DNA of 64,000 bases from Sweltsa coloradensis. Taxonomy: Eukaryota; Arthropoda; Insecta; Plecoptera; Chloroperlidae. Position numbers and translations under genes: made by a program. This document shows, piece after piece, positions 1-12,127 of the stretch (position 1 is the stretch's first letter; every line of letters starts with the position of its first letter). The notes beneath the pieces are model-generated. The model saw nothing but the letters and a program-made list of their open reading frames with translations, ran no database searches and had not been told where the DNA came from. The stretch is taken from contig JAMZAV010000317.1 of NCBI GenBank assembly GCA_024449915.1, positions 7,501 through 71,500 on the forward strand, read 5' to 3'.

Positions 1-365
1 GCAAGCCAACCCTGTAGTCGCCTGTACATAATCGACAATCGATCTATGACCGACTATAGAGACAGACATATTCAAGTATGAATCACCGATCAATCAAGTT
101 GGACACGATTCCTCCCGCAGACAGCGCCAGAATTAGCAAGGCTAATTCGGAACAACCTCAAATTACGTACCTCATTGCTAGGACGGCTGCTTAGTCACCA
201 TTTACACATTACCAAGGCTGGAACCATTAAGTATAGACGTATACTCGATGTTTGAACTGATGGACTTAAGTCCACATCATAATTTTATAACCTTAAGCCG
301 AAAGCGGGAATCGAACAGTGGAATTCTTCATATCTCTTACCACAAGACCAACGAAGTCACATACT
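1..365 (-). repeat. tRNA-derived SINE, family A (copy 1, cut by the window edge)
   Basis: The window opens inside a repeat that recurs at 23388-24997 and 35190-36120. All three share the motif AAGCCAACCCTGTAG near the left (3') side. Read on the minus strand, the right end is a tRNA-like head: GGTCTTGTGG resembles an A box, and GTTCGATTCCC around position 310 is a good RNA polymerase III B box. The element is therefore a minus-strand SINE, with its head near 365 and its body running out of the window. Such elements are non-coding and depend on a partner LINE for movement. The partner is not identified. Confidence 0.7.
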
Positions 366-375
366 TAGTGTTCTC

Positions 376-545
376 GGCCTCGGTAGTTTAATTGGTTAGA
401 GCACTATTCCGAAGAGCCTAGAGATTCTGGGTTTTAGCCCCAGTCGGGGCAGGATTTTACGACAAGTGCTATAGATCAAATGACCCCAAAGCGGGCTTAT
501 ACTTGATGTTAATAAGGTACTTTTATATTGAAATGGCACATATTT
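376..545 (+). repeat. tRNA-like SINE (head plus short body)
   Basis: GGCCTCGGTAGTTTAATTGG at 376 begins a tRNA-like head with an A box (TAGTTTAATTGG). A degraded B box (GGGTTTTAGCCCC, 429-441) follows at the spacing expected of a tRNA. It lies head to head with the family A SINE on its left. The right boundary is uncertain because no tail or target duplication is clear. An old tRNA pseudogene is the alternative. Confidence 0.5.
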
Positions 546-624
546 ACCTTTCAAGAACTAATAGAAATAAAATGAAAACTGTCCTGGCCATAGTGTGGAC
601 GTGAGTGAGAACTAGTGTTGTATA

Positions 625-1013
625 AGGTTCGTTCGTCTGTGTTTATTTGGTGTAACACTGATTTACACTTAGTCGAATTCTACACTGACAAGTGTAAAGC
701 GGAAATAGTTACTTTTAACGGAAGTAGTAGGTTAGTGTAACGTACACGGACGTACACAAAAAAACGCCCACATTTCTGTTACGACGGTCGGGTGGCGGTG
801 TCGGTGTAAATTCTTTACACCACTAAATTAGGCCGTGTACATAATATATCCTACACTGTCTACACTAGTGTACACACTAATTTTACAGAAAAAACGCTGA
901 CGTAAATTACACTGATTGCACGGACACAGAAAAACGGACCAGTGTATAGATATTCGCTTACACTAGTGTAAAGTGTAACACTAAATGTACACAGACGAAC
1001 GATCAACGAACCT
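625..1013. mobile_element. MITE with palindromic interior
   Basis: The ends are inverted: AGGTTCGTTCGTCTGTG at 625 pairs with the strand opposite CAGACGAACGATCAACGAACCT ending at 1013 (one small insertion). The similarity continues inward through GTGTAACACT and TACACT motifs. The interior holds two perfect 12-bp palindromes, TACACTAGTGTA, at 861-872 and 959-970, plus many GTGTAA/TTACAC repeats. Short TATA sequences abut both ends, suggesting a TA-rich target. No ORF is present. It is a non-autonomous DNA transposon of unassigned superfamily. Confidence 0.65.
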
Positions 1014-2174
1014 ATAGACTCGTGTTGTCTCAAACACAATCAAATCACATTTCAGTTCATCACCTAATAAAACAGCTGGTTTCGTGAGAAAATGAAGTAA
1101 TCACAAATACATTTGCATTGATTTTAAAAATCCCTGAGCGATTACCATTTAAACTTGAGTTTAAAAACATTTTCCACAATTCATTTCGTTCAAAATTCAA
1201 ATAACCTTAGTTTTTCTTTATCTATATTCAGACAACTTCAACATTTAATACAACTTCTGAATAACGATCATTTCCCCTTTCCAAACATTTCCTTCACACA
1301 AAAAAAACTTTACCCACAAAACTTTTCTGGCATCTTTCCCTCTTGAACATTTCTCCTACCACTGTTTGAGATTCTTTCCAAACACCTTATAACTCTCAGC
1401 AACACCCGAAGTGTAAACTCTTTGGAACACATTCTAAAACCACCACCAACTTATGTTAGTTTCAATTTGTACGAGCATCTTTCTCCTGTATTAGGTAAAA
1501 CAACGCTTTATAATTTCCTGTGAATGTTTTTGCAGCGTTTTAATAAGATGATGCCAAGAAAATATTCTTCGTCTCTTGGGGAGGGCTTAAGTTAAGTCTA
1601 GTTTACTGAATTGTGTGGTTTTCCAAGGAACTTGGGGGAGTTTACACGCTGCAAAACCTTTATTGAAATTAGTTTTTCGTGAAAGTTGAGTCATTTAAGT
1701 ATTTTTTTTTTAAATAACTGTTTTTAGTGATTACCGGGTAAGAGTAAAACTCTGAACAATTAGTACAAGAGAAATAATGTACATAAAAGCGCAAAACAGT
1801 AGTTTCCCAACAACATTAACACAATACACATATATAGATAGGGGGGCGGGTAAAGGAGTGTGTATAGTGGTTTAGAAATTATTGTGGTTATTTGATCAAA
1901 AAAATAATTGTAAATATCTTCAGAAGTGCCAATTAATCGATATGGGACTAAAATATGTTCCCATAATTTGGAATGTCGATTATGTGCTATAATGGCATAC
2001 CTTACAAATTACAACCTTGGCAAGCAACCAAGATTAATAAATGATCTAATAAAAAGTAACGATTGAATATTAATTATTCAATCTAGAATCAGTATTTTCA
2101 TTAAACGGTCTTTGTTCTTTTTATAAAAGTTAAAACATCTTATTTAACAATATAATAATTAGATTACAACATCA
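1014..2174. other. unannotated AT-rich stretch
   Basis: No gene, RNA or repeat boundary is recognisable. The only ORF (1155-1346) is low-complexity and shows no coding character. Confidence 0.5.
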
Positions 2175-3520
2175 CTAGGAAGCTTCGCAAACGCTTTTTC
2201 AGGCGCGTTGTTGAATGACCGTAATTGGTGCATTGAGATACCAGGTGTTATCCATATTTTCTGTTGTTGTGTGAAAAAATCATAACAATCGGATAAAGCA
2301 TGAAGGTGTTATAAGTCGAAGAAAGTTTGAAAAAAATTAAATAAATCGTAAAATTGCGATTTTTACAAGAAATAATTTTTTGATTGCGCTCAAATTTCAC
2401 ACGAATATGTTAATTCATAAAATTAAGGTTCAGTGAAAACATCATTGCAATCGAATAAAGCATGTAGGTGTTAAGTTAAAATGGGCCGTATCAAGGTAAG
2501 GTAACCAATTCTTATAAGCGTTGCCTACTCCTCCCAACACTCCTATTTACAAACCCAAGCAGAGAAGCTGCTCTATTGCGAACAAAATCAGTTTGCACAT
2601 TCCATTTTAAGTTGTCAGTTATATAAATACTAACAATTTTATAGAATTAAAAATGTGAACCTGGGATCCTTGTAGGCTATACGTGCACATCAAAGGGTTT
2701 CTAGATCTTGAGAAGCGTATGTATTGAGGTTTATCAGAGTTAATTTTCATTATGTTTATTTTACTATTGACACCAAATCCTTTTGCAACTCTATCATATC
2801 TTTCTCAGAGGCAATTGGTTTGGTGGTATCATCAGTGAACTGAATCATCTTTGAAGAAACGCACTGTGGTAAGTCCAGAAAGGATATTATGAACAGGAGA
2901 GGACCTATCACTGAACCCTGTGGCACACCGGAAGTAATATTAATATGGTGGGTAGTGGCTCCATAAAAAATAACATACTGGGTTCTATTGGAAAGAAATG
3001 ACCAGAGCCATTTAATAACGTTACCTTGATCACCATACACAGATAATTTAGAAAGCAGTCTGCAATGAGGAACCTGGTCTAATGCTATAGACCAGTCAAT
3101 AGCTATGCAATCGACCTGTTTAGATGTGGAATCTTCTTACATGTGTAGCCAATCATCAATCATAACCGTCAGGGCAGTAACACAAGATCTCCTAGGTAGG
3201 AAACCATGTTGGTTAGAGTTCAAAAGATCGTTTACTTCAATGTGGTGACGCACTTGATTTGACTCAAGTCTCTCCATCAATTTGCACACTTTTGAAGGAA
3301 GAGAAATCGGTCTATAATTTGCCATATTTAGTTCGTCTCCTTATTTAAAGACTGGCACCACATTAGCTTCTTTTCATTGATCTGGCATAGACCCTAATGA
3401 CATTGATAGATTGAAAATTACACTCATTGAAGGAGCTAGCGCATTGGCACATTGATTGAGTATTATAGTTGGGATTCCATCTGGTCCATCTGGTTTCGCT
3501 TCGCTCGCTACGCTCATCAA
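2175..3520 (-). mobile_element. Helentron-like non-autonomous element carrying a LINE fragment (copy 1)
   Basis: The minus-strand 3' end is at 2175, where CTAG is followed by T. The subterminal region on the plus strand reads AAACGCTTTTTCAGGCGCGTTG, giving the family's AACGC/GCGTT hairpin. The 5' terminus is the block at 3494-3520 (TTCGCTTCGCTCGCTACGCTC plus ATCAA on the plus strand). The segment 2190-2480 is typical family body with two copies of the internal ~160-bp unit. Between about 2650 and 3490 the usual interior is replaced by reverse-transcriptase coding sequence in the same orientation. Imperfect ACAACAT repeats occur next to both ends, which a Helentron should not create, so their meaning is unclear. 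Confidence 0.7.
2650..3490 (-). pseudogene. non-LTR retrotransposon reverse transcriptase fragment (Jockey/CR1-like)
   Basis: Reading leftwards on the minus strand, the blocks appear in family order: PDGPDGIP, NYRPISL, a QHGF block, SGVPQGSVIGPLLF, then FTDDTT in place of the usual FADD box, and a KPQYIRF-like segment near 2700. These are palm and finger motifs of Jockey/CR1-type LINE reverse transcriptases. The two catalytic aspartates are kept. A stop (TGA where Trp is expected) and a loss of frame between 3040 and 3137 show it is dead. The endonuclease domain and the upstream half are missing. The coding stretch begins abruptly at the host element's terminus near 3490. Confidence 0.85.
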
Positions 3521-3959
3521 CAACATACAACCACATCCTCTACCTGACCCGGGAAAAGCTAACCATTATACTCAACCATCTTATATAACCTATCACAAAC
3601 CTTATAACGCGGAAGAGCGGAGTCAAGATGGTCGAGTAATCAAGACAGAGGTCTTACTCACCTAACATATTTAACATAAATTACCAGATGAAAGATGATT
3701 GTATTAGTTTCTAATTTAATTTTAAATTTGTTATTAAATGTATCGTGGGACACTTGTTTAGCATACCCATCTTCAGGTGACTAAATAGGAATTTTGGAGT
3801 CAAGACAATTTGTGAAGGGAATGTTCGCGGGATGTATAAGACGACATCAACTGGCCAACTGTCACCTGCTCGAGCAGTGGTTTGACCCTAAAAAGTGGTC
3901 CTACTTGCTGGAATAATCTTTTAATTCCTTTGATGAATTCCTAAAGTTTCGTAATGTAT
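3521..3959. other. unannotated
   Basis: Flank of the Helentron-like copy. No recognisable gene or repeat boundary. Confidence 0.4.
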
Positions 3960-3960
3960 G

Positions 3961-4018
<58 letters not shown>
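3960..4018 (+). repeat. (TAA)n microsatellite
   Basis: About 19 uninterrupted TAA units, ending at ATATGCAAG. Confidence 0.95.
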
Positions 4019-4998
4019 TGCAAGTATTTTGTTATTAATATTTTGGATTATGTGTTCAATTTTGATTGTTTTTATTAGGCCTACCCTATTATGTGTTCCA
4101 TGTACGGTAATAGTTTTAAAATAATAAATAAGGTAAGGCTATGTGTCAATGATCAGTTTAAATTATGTCACTCTCAAGCAACAAGTACGTATGTACTTTT
4201 CAAATGTGTCCATACGTATACGTAGTGAAAATGTGTAACAATAAAGTGTATCATCCGTTTGATTGCGGAGAAGCCTTCATCTCGAGCAGGAGTGGGCAAC
4301 TCTGCAGGGGGCCCGGCCGCAGGGGCTTTAACACAAGCAACTAAATTAAACCCTAAAAACCTTTTCACACCTTCAGAAATCATGAAATGTTTAAATGAAA
4401 GTCAAGCGGTAAAAGCCAAACCTTTTCAAGACTACGTAATGTTCACGGCTTCGAACTTCAAAGGGAATTTGAAAGGGGAACTCGTCCACAGTCGAGGGGG
4501 AACGACTAATTAGCGTCTTTAATTGGTTGCCAGAGTTTATTCCTTCCTTCAGTTCACCGCCTTCTAAATGCACAGGTATCGAGCGATTAATTCCGCGGCC
4601 TTCTAAACACACAGGCGCAACTTTCGCGGTAGGGTGGGAGGGGGGGGGGGGGACAGCAGGGCAGGGTCCACTTGATACTTGATGTAAACTAACGGCTCTC
4701 AACATAATTATCTATAGTGAACGTTGCAGAGCAGTTGAAGATAATAATATACCAAGTGCCTTTATAACGCAAGCATGGAATTTATGTTCAGCACACTGAC
4801 CATCTCGCTGCCACCAACTTATGTTTTAATTATCGTAATTTTATTCAATTTGCAGACGTGAATAATTATAGATAAATAAATAAACACACAAATATTCGTT
4901 TCGACAAAAACTAATACTCTCTATAAATTGCTTATAAAAACCAAAGTTTACCTATATTCGCTTCTCAGCAGTTTCCACAACGAAACAGATCGATTAAG
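4019..4998. other. unannotated; possible hAT end and a G12 run
   Basis: CAGGAGTGGGCAAC near 4287 resembles hAT terminal repeats, but I find no matching opposite end. A run of 12 G lies at 4641-4652. The overlapping ORFs on both strands at 4259-4705 show no recognisable domain. Confidence 0.3.
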
Positions 4999-5384
4999 TG
5001 GGAATAGGACACATTTGGCAGTTAGCACATAGCTATTCGCTCGGCCAAGAAGCATCCGACGCATATGGAACTTTGCAAAGTTGTCAATAAAGCATACAAA
5101 AACAGCCCTGCGGTCATAGATTTTCCAAATTTTGTCTTAATCAGCCAGAAAAAAATCACGAATATGGCTAATTTTTGGGTTTTAACCAAATCAAAATTCG
5201 TGGAAACTAATTTATTTTTTATAAATTATTTTAAGACAAAATTTGGAAATGTGTTACTGCCCCCCCCCCCCCTATATTTGCACATTCGTGACATGTGTTC
5301 AAGATTTCAAACACCTGTGGTGTCAGTCGGCCGAGCGAACAGCAATGTGCCTAAAACGCATCGCATGTCCCATACTCTATAACG
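4999..5384 (+). mobile_element. foldback MITE, family C (copy 1)
   Basis: The ends are imperfect inverted repeats: GGGAATAGGACAC...TATTCGCTCGGCC on the left, and GGCCGAGCGAACAGC...GTCCCATACTCT on the right. A second, internal inverted pair is almost perfect: 5121-5140 against 5231-5250, 19 of 20 bases complementary. Two more copies lie on the opposite strand at 49111-49480 and 61185-61745. No coding capacity is seen; the 105-aa ORF across it is a by-product. A C13 run (5260-5272) is absent from the other copies. Confidence 0.75.
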
Positions 5385-6516
5385 CCGATGTACTGGCCCT
5401 AGGAGGAATCAAGGGCACGCCCGTATTGTTCCGAGAGAGGTTGCCTTTCACATATGGATAGTATATGGTAAGGATAAATATCCAATTGTCGTGTTGGTAT
5501 TCCTGTTAACAATTTAAACTGTCTTCATTAAAAACATTTAAAATGGAAACTTGAGTGTTTGTGGTGTCAGAGAACTTTAATTAATCGAAACAAAAATTAA
5601 ATAGTATGAGTTTACCAACTAAATTTCATAACTTATACAGGAGAACCCTTTTTCTTAAGAACTATTTCGTCCCCTTCTCCTTAATTGGCAATTGTTTTGC
5701 ATCATTTTGCATCATCCTCTTTACAACAATGTTCATGACCATAAATTTCCTTCATTTGTTGACATTCGTAAATTTATTCGTGTAACATTGTACTTTGTAC
5801 TGATTAGTACGCAGGACCCCTGTGGTTATCCAGTGTCATTTGGTAGGCTGTTAAATAAGAATTGGATTTACTACTTTAATATGATATAGAATAGGAAACA
5901 ACACGTTTTGTCAGATAAGAAGCAATACAACAAGATTGTATTCTGATTTTGCATTTTTCGTTTTTTTGCTTCAAAACGTGATAATCGTCTGACGACTTGA
6001 AAGATATTTTAAATCGTCTCCAAAGGGAGTTTAAAAGTGGCAACGCTGTGTTGTTTGCGTTGTGTTCCCCGATCCCGATATTTCTCGACTTGCCACAAGA
6101 TTTATCACAACCCATCAGAGACTATTGCCTCCTCCCGGGGAGAAAAATAAAACAAAAACTAAAATTGATAAACACATCATTATTTGTAAAGTTTTCTCGG
6201 CTAGTGGAGGGTACTGATGTATCGGTGTTTGATGACGCGCCATGTGTTGACAAATCGCTTAGCGTGCGTCGCGACATCTGGCGGAGTGATATTAAACCAA
6301 TACCCCGGGTCTTCCCCCCTCTCCCCCTCTAAGTTGAGACGGAGCCTGACCGGGGATCCCTGGCGGGACAATGAAAACTAATCTCATGTTCAAGTTTGTA
6401 CGGCCAGTTGTACAGAACACTACAATAAATAAATAAATGTTCAAATGACATTGAAATAACTCGATCTAAATAAATATCTATTAATTAAAATAAACATTAT
6501 ATGGATGTGAAATAGG
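5385..6516. other. unannotated
   Basis: No recognisable gene or repeat boundary. The region 5990-6360 is somewhat GC-richer and open in one frame (111 aa), but has no domain I know. Confidence 0.4.
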
Positions 6517-7219
6517 TAGAGATGTGCAAAAATGTTTTTTTAAGTTTGAAGATTCGCGCCTTAATTAAAAATAAAATTTTGCGATTTGTCGAGATTTACC
6601 CAAAAAACACAATTTTGTCATGCAAAACTTAAAAAAACTTTAAAAATTGCAAGTTTCAGGATAATTTATGATTGATTTTAATGATTTAAAAGAAAAACAA
6701 GCACATGAGAGTGAAGTTCAGAATCAGTTTTAATTTTAAGCTCAATTTCAGCCTTCAGTTTTCATAGTTTCTAACTGTTTTTACCAGAATTAATTTCGAC
6801 TACCCGGCACCTCCATCAAAATTATGAAATTATGCATTTTTTGTGTAATGTCTTTTAATATGGATATGAAGTATTTTGAGCTTACTCGCGTTCAAACGAT
6901 TATTACGATCCCACAATCGCATTGTATGACCCGGCACCTCCACCATATGTACCAGCCAGGATTAATTTTATTTCGTCTACGTACCCGGCACCTCCACCAT
7001 TTTTTTTTATTTAGTGACTTAATTCGCGTTTAAACACATAATTGCTAATTTCGCCACTAGTTCGCAGTATCAACTAAAATTTCGTGAAAATTCGCGAATT
7101 GGAAATTGGTACCATTCAATCACAATTAAGGAGATTCATGTGCAAACTGAATTTGAAGGGATTATTGCAACTTTAAAAAATATCGCAAATTTGGTTGTCA
7201 CCATTTTTGCACATCTCTA
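6517..7219. mobile_element. MITE with TAGAGATGTGCAAAAATG ends
   Basis: TAGAGATGTGCAAAAATG at 6517 is the perfect inverse of CATTTTTGCACATCTCTA ending at 7219. TIRs beginning TAGAGATG are common in hAT elements. I could not find an 8-bp target duplication, so the superfamily is tentative. Inside, the motif ACCCGGCACCTCCA occurs three times, near 6801, 6929 and 6981, in an otherwise AT-rich interior. It has no transposase. Confidence 0.7.
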
Positions 7220-9828
7220 CTCATAAATAGAAAGTCTCCGAATATAATTATGTGTGTATTGATATAGTGAGAGAGAGTATTGATGCGAGAATAAAAGGCA
7301 AGATGAGTGAATTGGTGAGAAAAATAATTCGTTGAGAAGTGAAAGGTCTGTTTTTGGAAGCTCAAATAGCAGTGCCTCAATTCTTCCAGGACTTCCTTCG
7401 GGAATTTTTATACTAATTACAATACACTTCCAAATCAAAAGACGGCAATTATTTTATACAAAAACTTTTGTATTCCAACTGCAATTGGGCCCTAGTTTAT
7501 ATTTTTAATTTTGTTCATTTTGATAAGATGGATCTATGTGGTCACCCAAGAGTTGTTGATCAGCAATAAAATAAACTGGATTTCTCTTTTACAACCCGAT
7601 ATTTCGGGGAATTTGGGATGGAAATTTTGCAAATAAATTAATGGTTATAAATGTAAAAAAGTTAATTATGTGAATTGAGAAGCAGTGGTTTGGTATAAAA
7701 ATAAATGGCATAAGTTATTTATTGTTGACCTAAAAATTTGTGCAATGGTTGTGAAACCCATACTAGGTATAAGTTTTACGTTAAGTCCCAACCTCTGATT
7801 ATAACCCTATGAGCATGCAACGAACTGTCTGGTTACGAGGTGGCGCTTACATTGGAGCCGAGAAACTGTCTGACCGCACGTGCTTCTCTCGAGAGCGACC
7901 CCTCCGGGGCGGGGGGGGGGGGGGGGTTGTATCTTCGCACGTTACGTATTTCATTAGGGCGACACGTTGGTGAAACGCGGTCGGGGTTATATCATTCGTA
8001 GGACCGGACTTCAATTCAATTCAATTCAGAATTTAATTGGCTTCGATAATGCCATGCATTTTGGGCAAAGCGTCTTCGTTTGGTTTCGAGGTATTGGTAA
8101 GCGCCTGACTCTTGGTTACTATTTTATTGTCGCTTGTATAGTTTATTGATTTGGTGAAACATTCAATTTGACAATTCCCTGAGAAAAATTGGTCAAGTGT
8201 CTGTTCTTGTTTGTTTAGCTCTCTACCGAATACGATCGGCTACTTCGGTCTTGAAACTTTAAGGGGACACTAGCAAGTTATACCTGCCGCCTATTTGGGT
8301 ACATCATTAGAATCGTATTTGCACTGTGTCCACGTATTAAGGACTATTGGCTCTCTACCGGACAAGACAAACTACTAGTCCGATGTTCAGGAACTTCTCG
8401 ATGACCTTCAATATCACTTATAGCCTGTGCTCTCTCCAGCGGTAGATAATGGCGGTGCGGGACAGCGAGGTTATTTATCGCTCCCTCGCTCGCTAGCCGC
8501 ATGAATTCGCTTGTATTGGTCGAGGGTTATGCCAAAGATAGCGATTGATACTACGTCCTTGAACCTTTTAAAATATATTAAATATCCGGAACTTAGGGAA
8601 CAAGTATCGGAAGCAGGGAGATTTCCTAAATACGCTCATCTAACAACGCGTTCATAACGAGTGCTCGCGAATTAACAGTTTAAAAGCATGGGTGGTTGAT
8701 GGCTTCCTACAAGGAAGTTTGATGCCATTGCCATATAATCTTCTTGCATCGTTTGTCCTAAAATAATCTAACAAATTCACTGATCAGAATATTCAAAATT
8801 CAAAAACGATTCAAAATATAACCTACAATTATTTTATAATTTTTGAGGACAGTACATAAGCGCAGATTTGCCTTACTTTGTGCTGTGTAAACGAATAAGT
8901 TGTAATGTCTTCTAATCTAGAGCCAGGTTTTCACCCAGCCCCCCCCCCTTGATGAATATTACTTGCTAGTCCGGCCAGCCCGGTGGAACTGTGAGCACGT
9001 CCCGACTTCTCCCGCCAGAGACCAGCACGGGGCTAATGGGCCAACGATGAGAGAAATCCTACGACATCTGCTGCTCTCTTCGGGCCGAGCTCGCCTGATC
9101 TGCTATCGGGGAAACTTAGAAGGCACAAATGAAACTTGGGCAAGATTTTCTTTTGAGGCAATAAACTTTCCCAGTAAGAACTCAACCGGAGGGGATGTAG
9201 GGCGGAAACGGTTTCAAGGGGGGTCCTTGATGGATTAATGAGCTTCGACAACGCGTGATTAGCTGGCTAAAGTGAACGCGCATTGAAATATAACTCTCTA
9301 GCTTCTTACTGTTCAAATGAACGTTGAACATTTGGCCAACATCGCATATTAAATATCAACTTTATTAATCTAACGGCAATTCGTGTTTGATTCATCCTAA
9401 ACGAACATCTGTGTCAGTTTGAAACTTCTCTCGAGTGATCCGGACATGGGCAACCGGCAAGGGCGGGTTGTATCCCACATTACACTATATACAGACATTG
9501 CTCAATAGTTGCCACTACAATCGCCATTGACGACAAACCAATTTTATTGTTTGTGTTTTTACACATGCAAAATGATTTTTATGTTTGAGATTCCAGTTAT
9601 AATTTAGAGTCAAACCTATTCCAATTTTAACAACAATATACAAAGTCGTTTATGCTCAGACCTTATCGATGCGTCAATGTTTGTAACAGTGAGTATCCAA
9701 ACTATTTCGGTATTAGTGTACCGGGCCTAAAATTATTAATATTTTATTCAAATTTGATATTGTTTTAAATGTACATATTATTAATGTTTGAGTAAATAAG
9801 GTGAGAATAAAAATTATATTAATCTAAA
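7220..9828. other. unannotated; G16 and C10 runs
   Basis: Non-coding by inspection. Homopolymers lie at 7911-7926 (G) and 8939-8948 (C). The 8960-9240 segment is GC-richer and open on both strands but shows no known domain or splice context. Confidence 0.4.
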
Positions 9829-10723
9829 CTAGGAAAACGCTTAAGTCCCGCCGCGTTGTTGGATGAGCGTAATTGGTGCATTGAGTTGCCATGTGTTATG
9901 CGGATTATCTGTTCTTTTACCAAAAATACAAAAATAAACTTTAAATGTTATTACCTCAAAACTTTTATTCTAGCACATTTGCTAACAATTGTCCCTACTT
10001 CTTTACAGTTTTTAAATGAAAGAATAATTTATTTTAATGTGCTCACAAGTTTTATTCTGACAAATTCACCGGACACTTTTTGATGACATTTATAGTTTTT
10101 ATTTAAAATATGGGAAATATAGGTTTTTCACAAAAAACATACATTTTCAAACAATGCAAAGGGAAAAAATCATATTCTCAAACAAAACTAAATTATAAAA
10201 TCCGTCTGGTAAATGTTTAGAGTATTGTTTTTAATCTTAAACACCTTCACTTGAAAAAAAAAAAATGAAAATTGTAAAAGCCTTAGCATTATCCCAGCAC
10301 CATAGCAAAATTGTAAAATTGCAATTATTAAGAGAAATAATTGTTTGATTGCGCTCAAATTTCACACGATAATAATAATTCATAAAATTAAGGTTCTGTG
10401 AAAAAATCATTACAATCGGATAAAGCATGTAGGTGTTATAAGTCGAAGAATTTAAAAAAAATCGAAATAAATCGTAAAATTGCGATTTTCACGAGAAATA
10501 ATTTTTTGATCGATTTTTCGAATCGTGCAATTCTAAGTTCAGAGATTTCGAAGGCCTCCAGAAAATTTCATCGCAATTGGAGTGTCGGTTTAGCCGGAAT
10601 CGTGCTAACGAACAGACAAAAATACAAAAAAAAAAGAAAGAAAGAAAGAATAAAAAACATTCCGGATTTTTTTCTTCAGTGTAGTGAAATGGAATCTTCG
10701 CTTCGCTCGCTACGCTCATCCAA
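9829..10723 (-). mobile_element. Helentron-like element (copy 2)
   Basis: The minus-strand 3' end is CTAG at 9829-9832 followed by T. The hairpin arms AACGC/GCGTT and the subterminal CGCTCATCCAAC-type repeat lie just inside. The 5' end TTGGATGAGCGTAGCGAGCG is at 10723. The body has the conserved ATTAAGGTTCTGTGAAAAAA unit and a 5' region containing AATTGGAGTGTCGGTTTAGC. About 330 bp of extra sequence (roughly 9915-10240) is not seen in the copy at 24128 and is either cargo or an insertion. No transposase or helicase is encoded. Confidence 0.8.
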
Positions 10724-11585
10724 ATATTGAACTGACGAACTTTTGCCAATCAAACCACTGCTGATATAATGTACTCTATCAATGCGATTTTTTAAATCGT
10801 GGACAAAACATTGCATACGAAAGATTTTTTGGTACAATAAAACATATATTTGTATTTTTCGAGGACAAGTAAATTCTAAAATAACTCTTTTAGATTAATA
10901 AAATAATATTACTTTAGTTGGCCTTTCCAAATATCGAATCCTCGTTCCGTGTCCACCAAACACGTTATTATGTTGTTAAAACCAAATTACTTTTCATTCC
11001 GTCCTTGAGATTGACACAGAGCAGCCGGTTTGGATCGCGTGTCACCTCATGATGGATACGCCGGGCCGAGGTGTTTACTGGCTGCGCCCGCACGCGCAAC
11101 CCTGCCTGCCTGGCTCCCTTGTTGACGACATTGTTCTTGGCCACTAATTATTGTACTTGGAATTCGGCGTCAAGAGTCAAAGGGTCGTGATCTAGGCGCA
11201 CAAACAAACCTACAACACGCAGAGTCCGCCACGTTCTTGGCGGTTGGTTGTTATTAATCCATCAAAGTCGGGAAGTCAACACAGTAATATTTACAAAATA
11301 TCAGATTATGTTTTATGGGCATAAAGTGGAGAATGGATTTAGAGGTTGCCTGTTTGTGACAACTACCAACTTGTTACATATCGATTGTACGGTTGGCATT
11401 ATCATGATTGATGGTAATATATACTTATAATTTTTTAAGTTTCCCACTCTTCTCGAGTTTCAAATCCTCCCACGTATTTTACAAGAAAAAATTTATAATC
11501 CCCCTTAGCAGGTAAAGCATCAGAATGTTTATAGATTTATTGTGCGAAGAACCAAACAATATTAAATTTCGTCATAGTTATTGTG
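10724..11585. other. unannotated
   Basis: No recognisable gene, RNA or repeat. Confidence 0.4.
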
Positions 11586-11680
11586 TAATGTCATTTCATT
11601 TCATTTTATTTCATTTCATTTCATTTCATTTCATTTCATTTCATTTCATTTCATTTCATTTCATTTCATTTTATTTCATC
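11586..11680 (+). repeat. (TTTCA)n microsatellite
   Basis: About 18 units of TTTCA with a few TTTTA variants near both ends. Confidence 0.95.
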
Positions 11681-11889
11681 ATAATTATGACTAATTTAAT
11701 TTTACAAAAATATACATTCAATCTATGTAGGAGAGTATGGAGAGTATGTATGAGAGGTGTGATTAGTTAGATCCGACATCCTGTGCTTCTCAAAGCACGT
11801 ACCGTACATTTAATATAGATCGAGAATTATTAATGATTAGCTTCAGGAATGGGGAGTTAGATAACGAATCATTTTAGTCGAGTTTACCT

Positions 11890-12085
<196 letters not shown>

Positions 12086-12127
12086 AAGTCTACCTAAAGA
12101 GCAACACAAACAAACAAACAAACAAAC

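Noticed and set aside
4174..4705. Overlapping ORFs of 69-104 aa on both strands
   Set aside because: Mutual overlap on both strands in GC-rich DNA next to a possible hAT end; no recognisable protein family.
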